In this document: in pieces, positions 8,072-14,318 of the stretch
How positions within the stretch are numbered: the first letter of the stretch is position 1
How the letters are laid out: the number at the start of each line of letters is the position of its first letter
From: Actinomycetes bacterium
Lineage (GTDB): Bacteria; Actinomycetota; Actinomycetes; Actinomycetales; Demequinaceae
DNA: 14,318 nt
Assembly (NCBI GenBank): GCA_023432235.1
Contig: JAEYUX010000186.1
Span: 1-14,318, forward strand
Reading direction: 5' to 3'
Notes under the pieces: model-generated
What the model was told of the DNA's origin: nothing
The model's database searches: none
Seen by the model: the letters and a program-made list of their open reading frames with translations, nothing else
Made by a program: the position numbers and the translations under genes

Positions 8072-8077
8072 TGTCAA
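8072..8077 (-). promoter_or_regulatory. probable -35 hexamer of the uvrA promoter
   Basis: The complement reads a perfect TTGACA, 50 bp upstream of the uvrA start codon. A spacer of 16-18 bp puts the -10 region inside the LexA box, where no good TANNNT hexamer is visible, so the exact -10 is unresolved. The location fits a LexA-repressed promoter. Confidence 0.5.
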
Positions 8078-8091
8078 TGCGGGACAACGGT

Positions 8092-8107
8092 CACGGACGC
8101 CTCCGTG
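8092..8107. repeat. short inverted repeat upstream of the YciI-like gene
   Basis: CACGGA and TCCGTG form 6-bp perfect arms around a 4-bp centre (CGCC). The repeat ends 22 bp before the YciI-like start codon and lies just upstream of the uvrA -35 element, so it could be an operator for either divergent promoter. Nothing identifies a binding protein, and chance is possible. Confidence 0.3.
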
Positions 8108-8129
8108 TTCCGCGTCGGATACTGAATAC

Positions 8130-8456
8130 ATGTCGCTCTGGATCATCCAATACACGTATGACAGCCGGGATGACTTGCGCGAGCGTCTGCTCGACGACCA
8201 CCAGTGGTATCTCGCGGGACTCGCTGACGCCGGAGCAATGATCGCCCACGGCACGTTTGACGATGCCGAAGCTGGCGCACTTCTCATCGCGTCAGCGCCT
8301 TCTGCCGACCATGTCGACGACCTCATCGCCGCCGATCCTTTTGTTGTCGCGGGCGCTGTCCGCAAGACGACTGTTCGCGCATGGAACGGCCAGTTGGCAC
8401 CCTCCTGGCGGGACCAGTCGCGCGAGGCCGCCGCACAGGCGGCACTGTCCGCTTGA
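8130..8456 (+). CDS. YciI-like family protein
   Basis: Small 108-residue protein of the YciI-like (dimeric alpha-beta barrel) family, whose biochemical role is mostly unknown; some relatives are dehydrochlorinase- or muconolactone isomerase-like. Family hallmarks are visible: a WIIQYTY first strand, His24 in DDHQWYLAGL, GAMIAHGTF, and the ADPF motif at 68-71 (Asp69, Pro70); His and Asp form the conserved putative active-site pair. A roughly 20-residue charged and Ala-rich tail follows the domain. I chose the ATG at 8130 because the domain begins there and upstream codons would cross the LexA box and uvrA. There is no clear Shine-Dalgarno sequence; a GATACT hexamer at 8118-8123 would place the transcript start close to the ATG, so a leaderless message is plausible. 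It diverges from uvrA and ends 10 bp from the convergent uvrB end. It is the only plus-strand gene here. Confidence 0.85.
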   Translation: MSLWIIQYTYDSRDDLRERLLDDHQWYLAGLADAGAMIAHGTFDDAEAGALLIASAPSADHVDDLIAADPFVVAGAVRKTTVRAWNGQLAPSWRDQSREAAAQAALSA

Positions 8457-8466
8457 GCACACGCCG

Positions 8467-10527
8467 TCACCCTGCCTCGAGCATGTGACGAAGTTCCTTC
8501 TTGAGTTCCGCAATTTCGTCGCGCAAGCGCGCCGCAAGCTCGAACTGCAGTTCCGACGCGGCACCACGCATCTGTTCCGTCAACTGCTCGATGAGGTCGC
8601 CCAGTTCCTCGGCGGGCCGCAATGCGGCGGCGCTGCCCGCGGCCGTGCCACGCTTCTCGGCCTTGCCCTTCACCTCGCGTAACGTCGCGACTGTGTCCGC
8701 CTCCTCGCGGGCGAGCATCTCGGTGATATCGCCGATCCTCTTGCGAAGCGGCGTGGGATCAATCCCATGCTCGGCGTTGTATGCCACCTGCTTCTCGCGG
8801 CGACGGTTCGTTTCATCAATCGCCGCCGCCATCGAATCCGTCACCGAGTCGGCGTACATGTGAACCTCGCCCGACACATTTCGCGCGGCGCGACCGATCG
8901 TTTGGATGAGTGACGTTCCGGACCGGAGAAATCCCTCTTTGTCCGCGTCGAGGATCGACACGAGCGAGACTTCTGGCAAATCGAGTCCCTCGCGCAGCAG
9001 GTTGATGCCAACCAGCACATCAAAGCGTCCAAGACGCAGGTCGCGTAGGAGTTCAACTCGGCGCAGGGTGTCGACATCCGAGTGGAGGTACTCCACTCGC
9101 ACATCCCGATCCGACAAGTACTCCGTGAGGTCCTCGGCCATCTTCTTGGTGAGCGTTGTCACGAGGATGCGTTCGTCGCGCTCCACCCTCACGCGAATCT
9201 CATGCAAGAGGTCATCGATCTGGCCCTCGGTGGGCTTGACGACGATCTGGGGATCGACAAGCCCGGTGGGTCGGATGATCTGTTCAACCACACCGTCGGC
9301 CCGTTCCAACTCGAATTTGCCCGGAGTCGCAGAGAGATAGACGGTTTGCCCGGTGCGCTCTTGGAACTCGTCGAATCTCAGCGGGCGGTTGTCGAGAGCC
9401 GACGGAAGCCGAAACCCATGCTCAACAAGAGTGCGCTTACGGGCAGTGTCGCCCTCGAACATCGCACCAATTTGCGGCACCGTCACGTGGGATTCGTCGA
9501 TGACGAGCAAGAAGTCCTCTGGAAAGTAGTCGAGCAGGGTGTGGGGAGGTGTGCCCTCTTCGCGTTGTTCGATATGGCGCGAATAGTTCTCGATACCCGA
9601 ACATGTGCCAACCGAGCGCATCATCTCGAGGTCAAAAGCGGTGCGCATCTTGAGCCGTTGCGCCTCAAGCAATTTGTTCTGCCGTTCGAGTTCCTCGAGA
9701 CGCTCGCCTAGTTCCTGCTCGATCGTCGAGATGGCACGCTGCATGCGCTGTTCACTCGCCACATAGTGGGAGGCAGGGAATATGTGAACCATGTTCTTGC
9801 GCTCGACCACGTCGCCCGTGAGGGGGTGCAATGAATAGAGCGCCTCGATCTCATCCCCAAACATCTCGATGCGCACGGCGAGCTCTTCGTACACCGGAAT
9901 GATCTCAACGGTGTCGCCTCGCACCCGGAACGTTCCGCGGGTGAAAGCGAGGTCATTTCGCGAATACTGCATCTGAACGAACTCGCGTAGCAGGGAGTCG
10001 CGCGGAACGATATCGCCCACCTGCAAGGACACCATGCCCTGGATGTATTCCTCCGGTGTGCCGAGCCCATAGATGCATGACACCGACGACACGACAATGA
10101 CATCACGCCTCGTGAGCAACGAGTTCGTGGCTGAATACCGAAGCCGCTCCACCTCTTCGTTGATGGAGGAGTCCTTCTCGATGAACGTGTCAGTTTGCGG
10201 AACGTAGGCCTCGGGTTGGTAGGAGTCGTAATAGCTGACGAAGTACTCGACCGCGTTCTTTGGCATGAGATCCCGGAACTCATTTGCCAATTGAGCCGCG
10301 AGAGTCTTGTTGTGGGCCATCACCAGCGTGGGCCGCTGCAACTTCTCGACGAGCCACGCGGTTGTCGCGGACTTACCAGTACCCGTGGCGCCGAGGAGGA
10401 CGACGTCCCGCTCCCCCGCTTCGATCCGACGCGCGAGCTCCGCAATCGCCGTTGGCTGATCTCCTGATGGCTGATACTCCGAGATCACCTCAAAGCGGTT
10501 CTCGGCACGGCGAAGGTCAGCGGTCAT
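8467..10527 (-). CDS. uvrB: UvrABC system protein B (excinuclease helicase subunit)
   Basis: UvrB is the central damage-verification subunit of nucleotide excision repair; it receives DNA from UvrA and recruits UvrC. The 686-residue protein is full length. It begins with the typical RFEVISEYQPSGDQPTAI (11-28), Walker A GATGTGKS at 46-53, and the damage-probing beta-hairpin YFVSYYDSYQPEAYVP at 95-110. The helicase motifs continue with the DEAD-box variant DESH at 344-347 and motif VI QTIGRAARN at 542-550. A C-terminal UVR motif at about 643-680, which contacts UvrC, closes the protein. The ATG start lies 28 bp after the coaE stop, so the two are probably cotranscribed. I see no perfect LexA box in that spacer or in front of coaE, unlike uvrA. 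The order rpsA-coaE-uvrB resembles mycobacterial chromosomes. Confidence 0.98.
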   Translation of the reverse strand: MTADLRRAENRFEVISEYQPSGDQPTAIAELARRIEAGERDVVLLGATGTGKSATTAWLVEKLQRPTLVMAHNKTLAAQLANEFRDLMPKNAVEYFVSYYDSYQPEAYVPQTDTFIEKDSSINEEVERLRYSATNSLLTRRDVIVVSSVSCIYGLGTPEEYIQGMVSLQVGDIVPRDSLLREFVQMQYSRNDLAFTRGTFRVRGDTVEIIPVYEELAVRIEMFGDEIEALYSLHPLTGDVVERKNMVHIFPASHYVASEQRMQRAISTIEQELGERLEELERQNKLLEAQRLKMRTAFDLEMMRSVGTCSGIENYSRHIEQREEGTPPHTLLDYFPEDFLLVIDESHVTVPQIGAMFEGDTARKRTLVEHGFRLPSALDNRPLRFDEFQERTGQTVYLSATPGKFELERADGVVEQIIRPTGLVDPQIVVKPTEGQIDDLLHEIRVRVERDERILVTTLTKKMAEDLTEYLSDRDVRVEYLHSDVDTLRRVELLRDLRLGRFDVLVGINLLREGLDLPEVSLVSILDADKEGFLRSGTSLIQTIGRAARNVSGEVHMYADSVTDSMAAAIDETNRRREKQVAYNAEHGIDPTPLRKRIGDITEMLAREEADTVATLREVKGKAEKRGTAAGSAAALRPAEELGDLIEQLTEQMRGAASELQFELAARLRDEIAELKKELRHMLEAG

Positions 10528-10555
10528 GCCTCAACGGTAACCCCAGGGTCTGACA

Positions 10556-11152
10556 TCACTGATCGGGAAGGCGCGATGCCCAAAACGCATCGACCTGTTG
10601 CCACAGGTGCTCCGGGGTTCCGGAGCCGTCGAGCACTACATCGGCCACCGCAGCGCGTTCCTCGTCACTCGCCTGCGACTGGATCCGCGCCATCGCCTCG
10701 TCTCGGGTCAGGCCGCGTGACGACTGCATCCGCGCCACCCGGACAGGAACCGGCGCACTCACTGTCACGACAAGATCAAAATCGTCACCTTGTCCCGTTT
10801 CCACGAGCAAAGGGATGTCGTGGACAACTACTGACTCGCCTGCCGCGCGTGCCTGGCGGTCCTGTGCCTGCGCAGCAGAACGCACATACGGATGCACGAT
10901 TTCGTTCAAGCGGTGTCGAGCCGCCGCATTGGCAAACACAATGTCGCCCAAGGCAGCACGATCAAGCTCATGGCCGCGCAATACGTTGGGACCGAACTCG
11001 CTGACGATATCGACGAGACCCGCCGTCCCGGGTGCCACCACGTTGCGCGCAAGTTCGTCGTGATCGATCACGCGTGCGCCGAGAGCGGCAAAGCGCGCGG
11101 CGGCCGTCGACTTTCCGGCGCCAATACCCCCTGTGAGTCCGATGCGTAGCAC
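10556..11152 (-). CDS. coaE: dephospho-CoA kinase
   Basis: CoaE phosphorylates dephospho-CoA with ATP, the last step of coenzyme A synthesis in the cytoplasm. The 198-residue product is the usual single-domain length. It opens with the P-loop TGGIGAGKST at 7-16, then VIDHDELAR at 28-36 with Asp30 in the position of the conserved catalytic acid, HDIPLLVE at 111-118, and the RMQSSRGLTRDEAMARIQSQ lid-like segment at 141-160. The extra C-terminal UPF0157/GrpB-like domain found fused to mycobacterial CoaE is absent here. The start is GTG (complement 11150-11152), chosen because the P-loop falls at the family position; its ribosome binding site is weak. It begins 46 bp downstream of the rpsA terminator hairpin, so it either has its own promoter or depends on readthrough; uvrB follows after 28 bp. 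Confidence 0.96.
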   Translation of the reverse strand: MLRIGLTGGIGAGKSTAAARFAALGARVIDHDELARNVVAPGTAGLVDIVSEFGPNVLRGHELDRAALGDIVFANAAARHRLNEIVHPYVRSAAQAQDRQARAAGESVVVHDIPLLVETGQGDDFDLVVTVSAPVPVRVARMQSSRGLTRDEAMARIQSQASDEERAAVADVVLDGSGTPEHLWQQVDAFWASRLPDQ

Positions 11153-11198
11153 TGCGTCAGGCTGGCACGAAACCCCTGCGTGCGCAACATTGTGCGCG

Positions 11199-11246
11199 TC
11201 AACGACGAAGGGCCCCGACCATGAGGTCGGGGCCCTTCGTCGTTGA
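11199..11246 (-). terminator. strong rpsA terminator hairpin
   Basis: A perfect inverted repeat with 22-bp arms (11199-11220 and 11225-11246) and a 4-nt loop starts 4 bp after the rpsA stop codon. The stem is GC-rich in the middle (GGGCCCCGACC in the left arm). No U-run follows on the minus strand, as is often seen for intrinsic terminators in high-GC actinobacteria. The symmetry would let it act on either strand. It separates the abundant rpsA transcript from coaE-uvrB. Confidence 0.88.
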
Positions 11247-11250
11247 GCTC

Positions 11251-12744
11251 TTAGTTGCCTGTCAGCTTCTCACGGAGCGCTGCGAGGCGCTCGTCCGAAG
11301 CGAGCGTGCCAACCTCGGCGCTCTCCTCGTCGTGCGAGGAGTACGAGGTGGCACCAGCGTCGTCGCCACGGCCACGCTTGCGCGGGGCTGCGGCAGGAGC
11401 GGCGGCCTCAGCCTCTGCTGCCTGCGCGTCCTGCTTGGCGACGAAAGCCTTGTGAGCTTCCCAGCGTTCGTGCGCCTTGGCGTACTCAGCTTCCCAAGCC
11501 TCACGCTGGGCGTCGAAGCCCTCACGCCACTCTTGGGTCTCCGCGTCGAAGCCCTCGGGGTACTTGTAGTTGCCGGCCTCGTCGTACTCAGCAGTCATGC
11601 CGTACAGAGCGGGGTCAAAGTCTTCGCCCTCGGGGTCGACGCCTTCGTTCGCCTGCTTGATCGACAGCGAGATGCGGCGGCGCTCAAGGTCGATGTCAAT
11701 GATCTTGACAAAGACGTCCTCGTCGGCCGCAACAACCTGCTCGGGCAGGTCAACGTGACGCACCGCGAGCTCCGAGATGTGGACAAGACCCTCGATGCCG
11801 TCGTAGACGCGAACAAACGCGCCGAACGGAACGAGCTTCGTGACCTTACCGGGAACAATCTGACCGATCGCGTGGGTGCGTGCGTAGACGGCCCACGGGT
11901 CCTCCTGGGTGGCCTTGAGCGAGAGCGACACACGCTCGCGGTCCATATCGATGTCGAGAACCTCGACCTCGACTTCCTGGCCAACCGAGACAACCTCGTT
12001 CGGGTGATCGATGTGCTTCCACGAAAGCTCGGACACGTGCACGAGACCGTCCACGCCGCCGAGGTCCACGAAGGCACCAAAGTTGACGATCGAGGAGACA
12101 ACACCCTTGCGCACCTGGCCGGGAGCCAAGGCGGTGAGGAACGACGAACGCACCTCGGACTGAGTCTGCTCAAGGAACGCGCGACGAGAAAGCACCACGT
12201 TGTTGCGGTTCTTGTCGAGCTCGATGATCTTCGCTTCGATCTGCTGGCCGATGTACGGGCCGAGGTCACGAACGCGACGCATCTCCACGAGCGATGCCGG
12301 GAGGAAGCCGCGAAGTCCGATGTCAACGATGAGGCCACCCTTGACGACCTCGATCACGGTGCCGGAGACGACGCCGTCTTCGTCCTTGATCTTCTCGATC
12401 GAGCCCCACGCACGCTCGTACTGTGCGCGCTTCTTGGACAGGATGAGGCGGCCTTCTTTGTCCTCTTTGGTGAGGACGAGGGCTTCCACCGTGTCACCCA
12501 CGTTGACAACATCGTCGGGGTCGGCGTCGTGGCGGATCGACAGCTCGCGGGCAGGGATCACGCCCTCGGTCTTGTAACCGATGTCGAGGAGAACCTCGTC
12601 ACGATCGACCTTGACGATGATGCCTTCGACGAGGTCACCGTCGTCGAAGTTCTTGATGGTGGCGTCAACAGCGGCGAGGAAATCTTCGCTCGAGCCGATG
12701 TCGTTGACGGCGATTGCGGCGGACTCGGGGGTGGATACGGACAT
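11251..12744 (-). CDS. rpsA: 30S ribosomal protein S1
   Basis: S1 binds mRNA leaders and helps the 30S subunit start translation. The 497-residue product has four S1 RNA-binding domains, the usual actinobacterial number rather than six: about 36-105 (GDLVEGIIVKVDRDEVLLDIG), 122-188, 209-278 (GQVRKGVVSSIVNFGAFVDLG) and 295-364 (GQIVPGKVTKLVPFGAFVRV). The C-terminal ~130 residues are acidic, then Ala-rich with an RKRGRGDD basic patch at 455-462, and look disordered. I chose the ATG at 12742-12744, with GGAG 11 bases upstream, because MSVSTPESAA opens the actinobacterial family; an in-frame extension to 12810 runs through the leader and lacks similarity. It is separated from pfkA by a 157-bp spacer with a probable promoter, and it ends in a strong hairpin, so it is likely a single-gene, highly expressed unit. 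Confidence 0.97.
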   Translation of the reverse strand: MSVSTPESAAIAVNDIGSSEDFLAAVDATIKNFDDGDLVEGIIVKVDRDEVLLDIGYKTEGVIPARELSIRHDADPDDVVNVGDTVEALVLTKEDKEGRLILSKKRAQYERAWGSIEKIKDEDGVVSGTVIEVVKGGLIVDIGLRGFLPASLVEMRRVRDLGPYIGQQIEAKIIELDKNRNNVVLSRRAFLEQTQSEVRSSFLTALAPGQVRKGVVSSIVNFGAFVDLGGVDGLVHVSELSWKHIDHPNEVVSVGQEVEVEVLDIDMDRERVSLSLKATQEDPWAVYARTHAIGQIVPGKVTKLVPFGAFVRVYDGIEGLVHISELAVRHVDLPEQVVAADEDVFVKIIDIDLERRRISLSIKQANEGVDPEGEDFDPALYGMTAEYDEAGNYKYPEGFDAETQEWREGFDAQREAWEAEYAKAHERWEAHKAFVAKQDAQAAEAEAAAPAAAPRKRGRGDDAGATSYSSHDEESAEVGTLASDERLAALREKLTGN

Positions 12745-12748
12745 AGAG

Positions 12749-12759
12749 GGAGTGACTCC
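12749..12759 (-). promoter_or_regulatory. rpsA ribosome binding site inside a small hairpin
   Basis: On the minus strand GGAG-TCA-CTCC folds into a 4-bp stem with a 3-nt loop. The 5' arm is the only Shine-Dalgarno-like sequence before the rpsA ATG (11 bases away), so the fold would hide it. Upstream lies an AT-rich patch (about 12763-12786) unlike the GC-rich surroundings. S1 is autoregulated at translation in E. coli; whether this leader does the same is inference. Confidence 0.4.
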
Positions 12760-12823
12760 GGTGGATAAATGAATAAGTGGATTTTGTGCAGGCAGGCGCG
12801 ATAGGCGCACCAGACCACCGAAA

Positions 12824-12853
12824 AGACTACCTCGGGCCTGCTAGCCGACACAA
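12824..12853 (-). promoter_or_regulatory. probable rpsA promoter
   Basis: The complement reads TTGTGT (12848-12853) and TAGTCT (12824-12829) separated by 18 bp, a fair match to the actinobacterial housekeeping pattern TTGNNN and TANNNT. Transcription would begin near 12817, giving a leader of about 70 nt for rpsA. The spacer position, after pfkA and before a highly expressed gene, supports it. It is an eye match without a score. Confidence 0.5.
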
Positions 12854-12901
12854 ATGGAACGGGTGTGCCGTCACCACATCGTTATCTGACAAAATCCCTT
12901 G

Positions 12902-13924
12902 TCAAAGTCCCCATGCCGCCTTCAGCAGTGCGTTCGGGACCCACTTCGTCTTTCCGGACATCACCTCGAAGTCCTGAAGCACGACGTCTTCGCCATTGAG
13001 AGCGGTGAACTTGTGGGACTCCCCTGCGACGACTGCGTCGATGGCCGCGATGCCAAAGCGCGTCGCGAGAAGGCGATCCGCAGCGGTCGGAATCCCGCCG
13101 CGCTGGACATAGCCGAGCACAGTGAGTCGGGACGAAAAACCAGTGAGCTGTTCGATGTGCTTCGTCACCTCAGCGCCGATGCTGCCTGCGATCGGATTGC
13201 CACGTTCGTCAAGGGTGGCGCCGCCGTTCCAGAGCGTGCCTTCCGCAGGAACGGCGCCTTCAGCCACCGCGACAATTGAGAAGTTCTTGTAACGGTGACG
13301 GTGCTTGATCTTCTTGGCAATGATCTCGATATCAAACGGGTCCTCGGGCGCAAGGATGATGTCTGCGCCGCCAGCCATGCCCGCTGTCACGGCAATCCAG
13401 CCGGAGTGGCGGCCCATGAGTTCAACAACCATGACGCGGTTGTGCGACTCAGCCGTTGAGTGAAGGCGGTCAATCGCCTCCGTTGCCACTGTCACAGCGG
13501 TGTCAAAACCGATCGAGACATCCGTGCCGACCACGTCGTTGTCGATCGTCTTCGGGATGCCGATGACGGGCACGCCGGTCGCCGTCGACACCTTTCCAGC
13601 TGCCTTGAGGGTGCCGTCACCACCAATGCAAATGATCGCGTCGAGGTTCTCGTTGGCGAATGTGTCCTTGACGGCGTCCATGCCGCCATCGACCTTGTGC
13701 GGGTGGCAGCGCGCGGTGCCAAGGATGGTGCCGCCGTCCACAAGAATTCCCGACACATCGTCACGCGTGAGCGGACGAGCATCTCCGTCGATGACGCCCT
13801 GCCATCCATTGCGGAAACCGACAATTGAGCAACCGTGCTCCGCGGTTCCACGCTTCACCACCGCACGGATTGCTGCATTGAGGCCGGGACAGTCGCCGCC
13901 ACCAGTGAGGATTCCAACTCGCAT
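12902..13924 (-). CDS. pfkA: 6-phosphofructokinase (mixed-substrate PFK group III type)
   Basis: Commits glycolysis by phosphorylating fructose 6-phosphate to the 1,6-bisphosphate in the cytoplasm. The 340-residue length and order of motifs fit the actinobacterial group III enzymes: GILTGGGDCPGLNAAIR at 4-20, GGDGT at 101-105, PKTIDND at 124-130 with the catalytic aspartates, MGRHSGW at 170-176 and GYVQRGG at 271-277. Gly104 in GGDG points to ATP as donor, whereas Lys125 (Gly in the E. coli ATP enzyme) is the residue seen in PPi-dependent enzymes; ATP is the likelier substrate. The ATG at 13922-13924 starts at the family position MRVGILTGGG; an upstream in-frame extension would overlap polA and is rejected. 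It begins 20 bp after the polA stop, so the two are probably cotranscribed. Confidence 0.95.
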   Translation of the reverse strand: MRVGILTGGGDCPGLNAAIRAVVKRGTAEHGCSIVGFRNGWQGVIDGDARPLTRDDVSGILVDGGTILGTARCHPHKVDGGMDAVKDTFANENLDAIICIGGDGTLKAAGKVSTATGVPVIGIPKTIDNDVVGTDVSIGFDTAVTVATEAIDRLHSTAESHNRVMVVELMGRHSGWIAVTAGMAGGADIILAPEDPFDIEIIAKKIKHRHRYKNFSIVAVAEGAVPAEGTLWNGGATLDERGNPIAGSIGAEVTKHIEQLTGFSSRLTVLGYVQRGGIPTAADRLLATRFGIAAIDAVVAGESHKFTALNGEDVVLQDFEVMSGKTKWVPNALLKAAWGL

Positions 13925-13930
13925 GGGCTT

Positions 13931-13944
13931 CACCCTAACGGGTG
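13931..13944 (-). promoter_or_regulatory. hairpin covering the pfkA ribosome binding site
   Basis: On the minus strand CACCC-GTTA-GGGTG forms a 5-bp GC-rich stem with a 4-nt loop. The 3' arm GGGTG is the ribosome binding site of pfkA, and the 5' arm directly follows the polA stop codon (13945-13947). A ribosome ending polA would open the stem, so translational coupling of pfkA to polA is plausible. Confidence 0.45.
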
Positions 13945-14318
13945 TCAGTGGCCCGCTACACGCCAATTGGTCCCGCGTCCTACGTTCACATCAAGTGGCA
14001 CCGACAACTCGCCTGCCGCCGCCATCTCCTCACGCAGGATCGTCTCGACGGCATCCTCTTCGCCGGCCGCGACCTCGACGACAAGTTCGTCGTGAACCTG
14101 GAGAATCTGGCGCGACCGCAAGCCCTCACGTTCGAGGCGAGAATCGACAGCGAGCATCGCACGTTTGATGAGGTCGGCGGCACTTCCCTGAATCGGTGCG
14201 TTCAGCGCCATTCGCTCCGCAATGTCGCGGCGTTGACGATTCGTCGATGCGAGATCGGGGAGGTAGCGGCGCCGCCCGAAGATCGTCGCTGTGTAGCCGT
14301 CGTGGGTCGCCTGCCGCA
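13945..14318 (-). CDS. polA: DNA polymerase I, C-terminal part (truncated by window edge)
   Basis: The last 123 full codons of a family A DNA polymerase, read from the right edge to a TGA at 13945-13947. The fragment covers the end of the fingers and palm: GYTATIFGRRRYLPDL, then NRQRRDIAERMALNAPIQGSAADLIKRAM, and motif C QVHDELVVEV, whose Asp binds a catalytic metal ion. It ends in NWRVAGH. PolA fills the gap left by UvrABC excision and processes Okazaki fragments, so it fits the repair genes of this window. No start or exonuclease domain is visible here. pfkA follows after 20 bp. Confidence 0.97.
   Translation of the reverse strand, partial: RQATHDGYTATIFGRRRYLPDLASTNRQRRDIAERMALNAPIQGSAADLIKRAMLAVDSRLEREGLRSRQILQVHDELVVEVAAGEEDAVETILREEMAAAGELSVPLDVNVGRGTNWRVAGH

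Noticed and set aside
7983..8129. Upstream in-frame extension of the YciI-like gene
   Set aside because: It would overlap the start of uvrA and run through the LexA box and promoter region; the YciI domain begins at the ATG at 8130.
8540..8555. LexA-like sequence TCGAACTGCAGTTCCG near the 3' end of uvrB
   Set aside because: It shares the GAAC-N4-GTTC core but lacks the outer GA of one arm, and it lies inside uvrB coding sequence, codons of the conserved UVR motif, far from any start codon.
11221..12768. A 515-codon open frame on the plus strand opposite rpsA
   Set aside because: It is the mirror of a highly codon-biased S1 gene; its translation is a low-complexity Val/Leu/Asp/Arg-rich string with no recognisable domain, while the minus strand has four clear S1 domains.
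12745..12810. Upstream in-frame extension of rpsA by 22 codons
   Set aside because: It crosses the AT-rich leader and ribosome binding site; the added residues are not S1-like, and the ATG at 12744 gives the family N-terminus.
13925..13966. Upstream in-frame extension of pfkA by 14 codons
   Set aside because: It overlaps the 3' end of polA and adds residues absent from the family; the ATG at 13924 starts directly at MRVGILTGGG.
1..14318. A mobile element, defence system, CRISPR array, biosynthetic cluster or other novel system
   Set aside because: Every stretch over 300 bases is covered by a recognisable housekeeping gene. I saw no transposase, integrase, direct-repeat array, attachment site, tRNA or compositional break.

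Overview
This window is a block of core chromosome from a high-GC Gram-positive bacterium (Actinomycetota; the gene order and the S1, WhiA and UvrA sequences look most like Micrococcales, but that rank is an inference). Nine of the ten protein genes on firm family grounds lie on the minus strand, so transcription mostly runs from right to left; the only plus-strand gene is a small YciI-like gene. I see no tRNA, rRNA, CRISPR array, insertion sequence, phage gene or other sign of recent transfer.

Right to left: the 3' end of polA (13945-14318) is followed after 20 bp by pfkA (12902-13924). A 157-bp spacer with a plausible promoter leads into rpsA (11251-12744), which ends at a perfect 22-bp hairpin (11199-11246). 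Then come coaE (10556-11152) and uvrB (8467-10527). A plus-strand YciI-like gene (8130-8456) converges on uvrB and diverges from uvrA. The divergent spacer (8022-8129) holds a perfect actinobacterial LexA/SOS box (8045-8060) just upstream of uvrA. From uvrA (5169-8021) a tightly packed operon follows: uvrC (3282-5159), rapZ (2365-3285), yvcK (1412-2368), whiA (423-1406), with gaps of 9 and 5 bp and two 4-bp ATGA overlaps. After a 172-bp spacer rich in inverted repeats, gap (1-250, truncated) begins at the left edge.

Functionally, the window brings together all three UvrABC excision proteins and the polymerase that fills the excised gap (PolA), two glycolytic enzymes (PFK, GAPDH), ribosomal protein S1, the last step of CoA synthesis, and the conserved rapZ-yvcK-whiA trio linked to cell-envelope metabolism and division. 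The most informative observation is regulatory: the SOS box stands before a transcription unit that, by its spacing, should also carry rapZ, yvcK and whiA, so DNA damage could raise expression of cell-cycle and envelope regulators together with repair. Secondary points are small RNA hairpins that occlude the ribosome binding sites of pfkA and rpsA, mutually exclusive hairpins between whiA and gap, and the mixed active-site signature of the phosphofructokinase. I found no evidence for an undescribed multi-gene system; this is mostly an ordinary housekeeping region.
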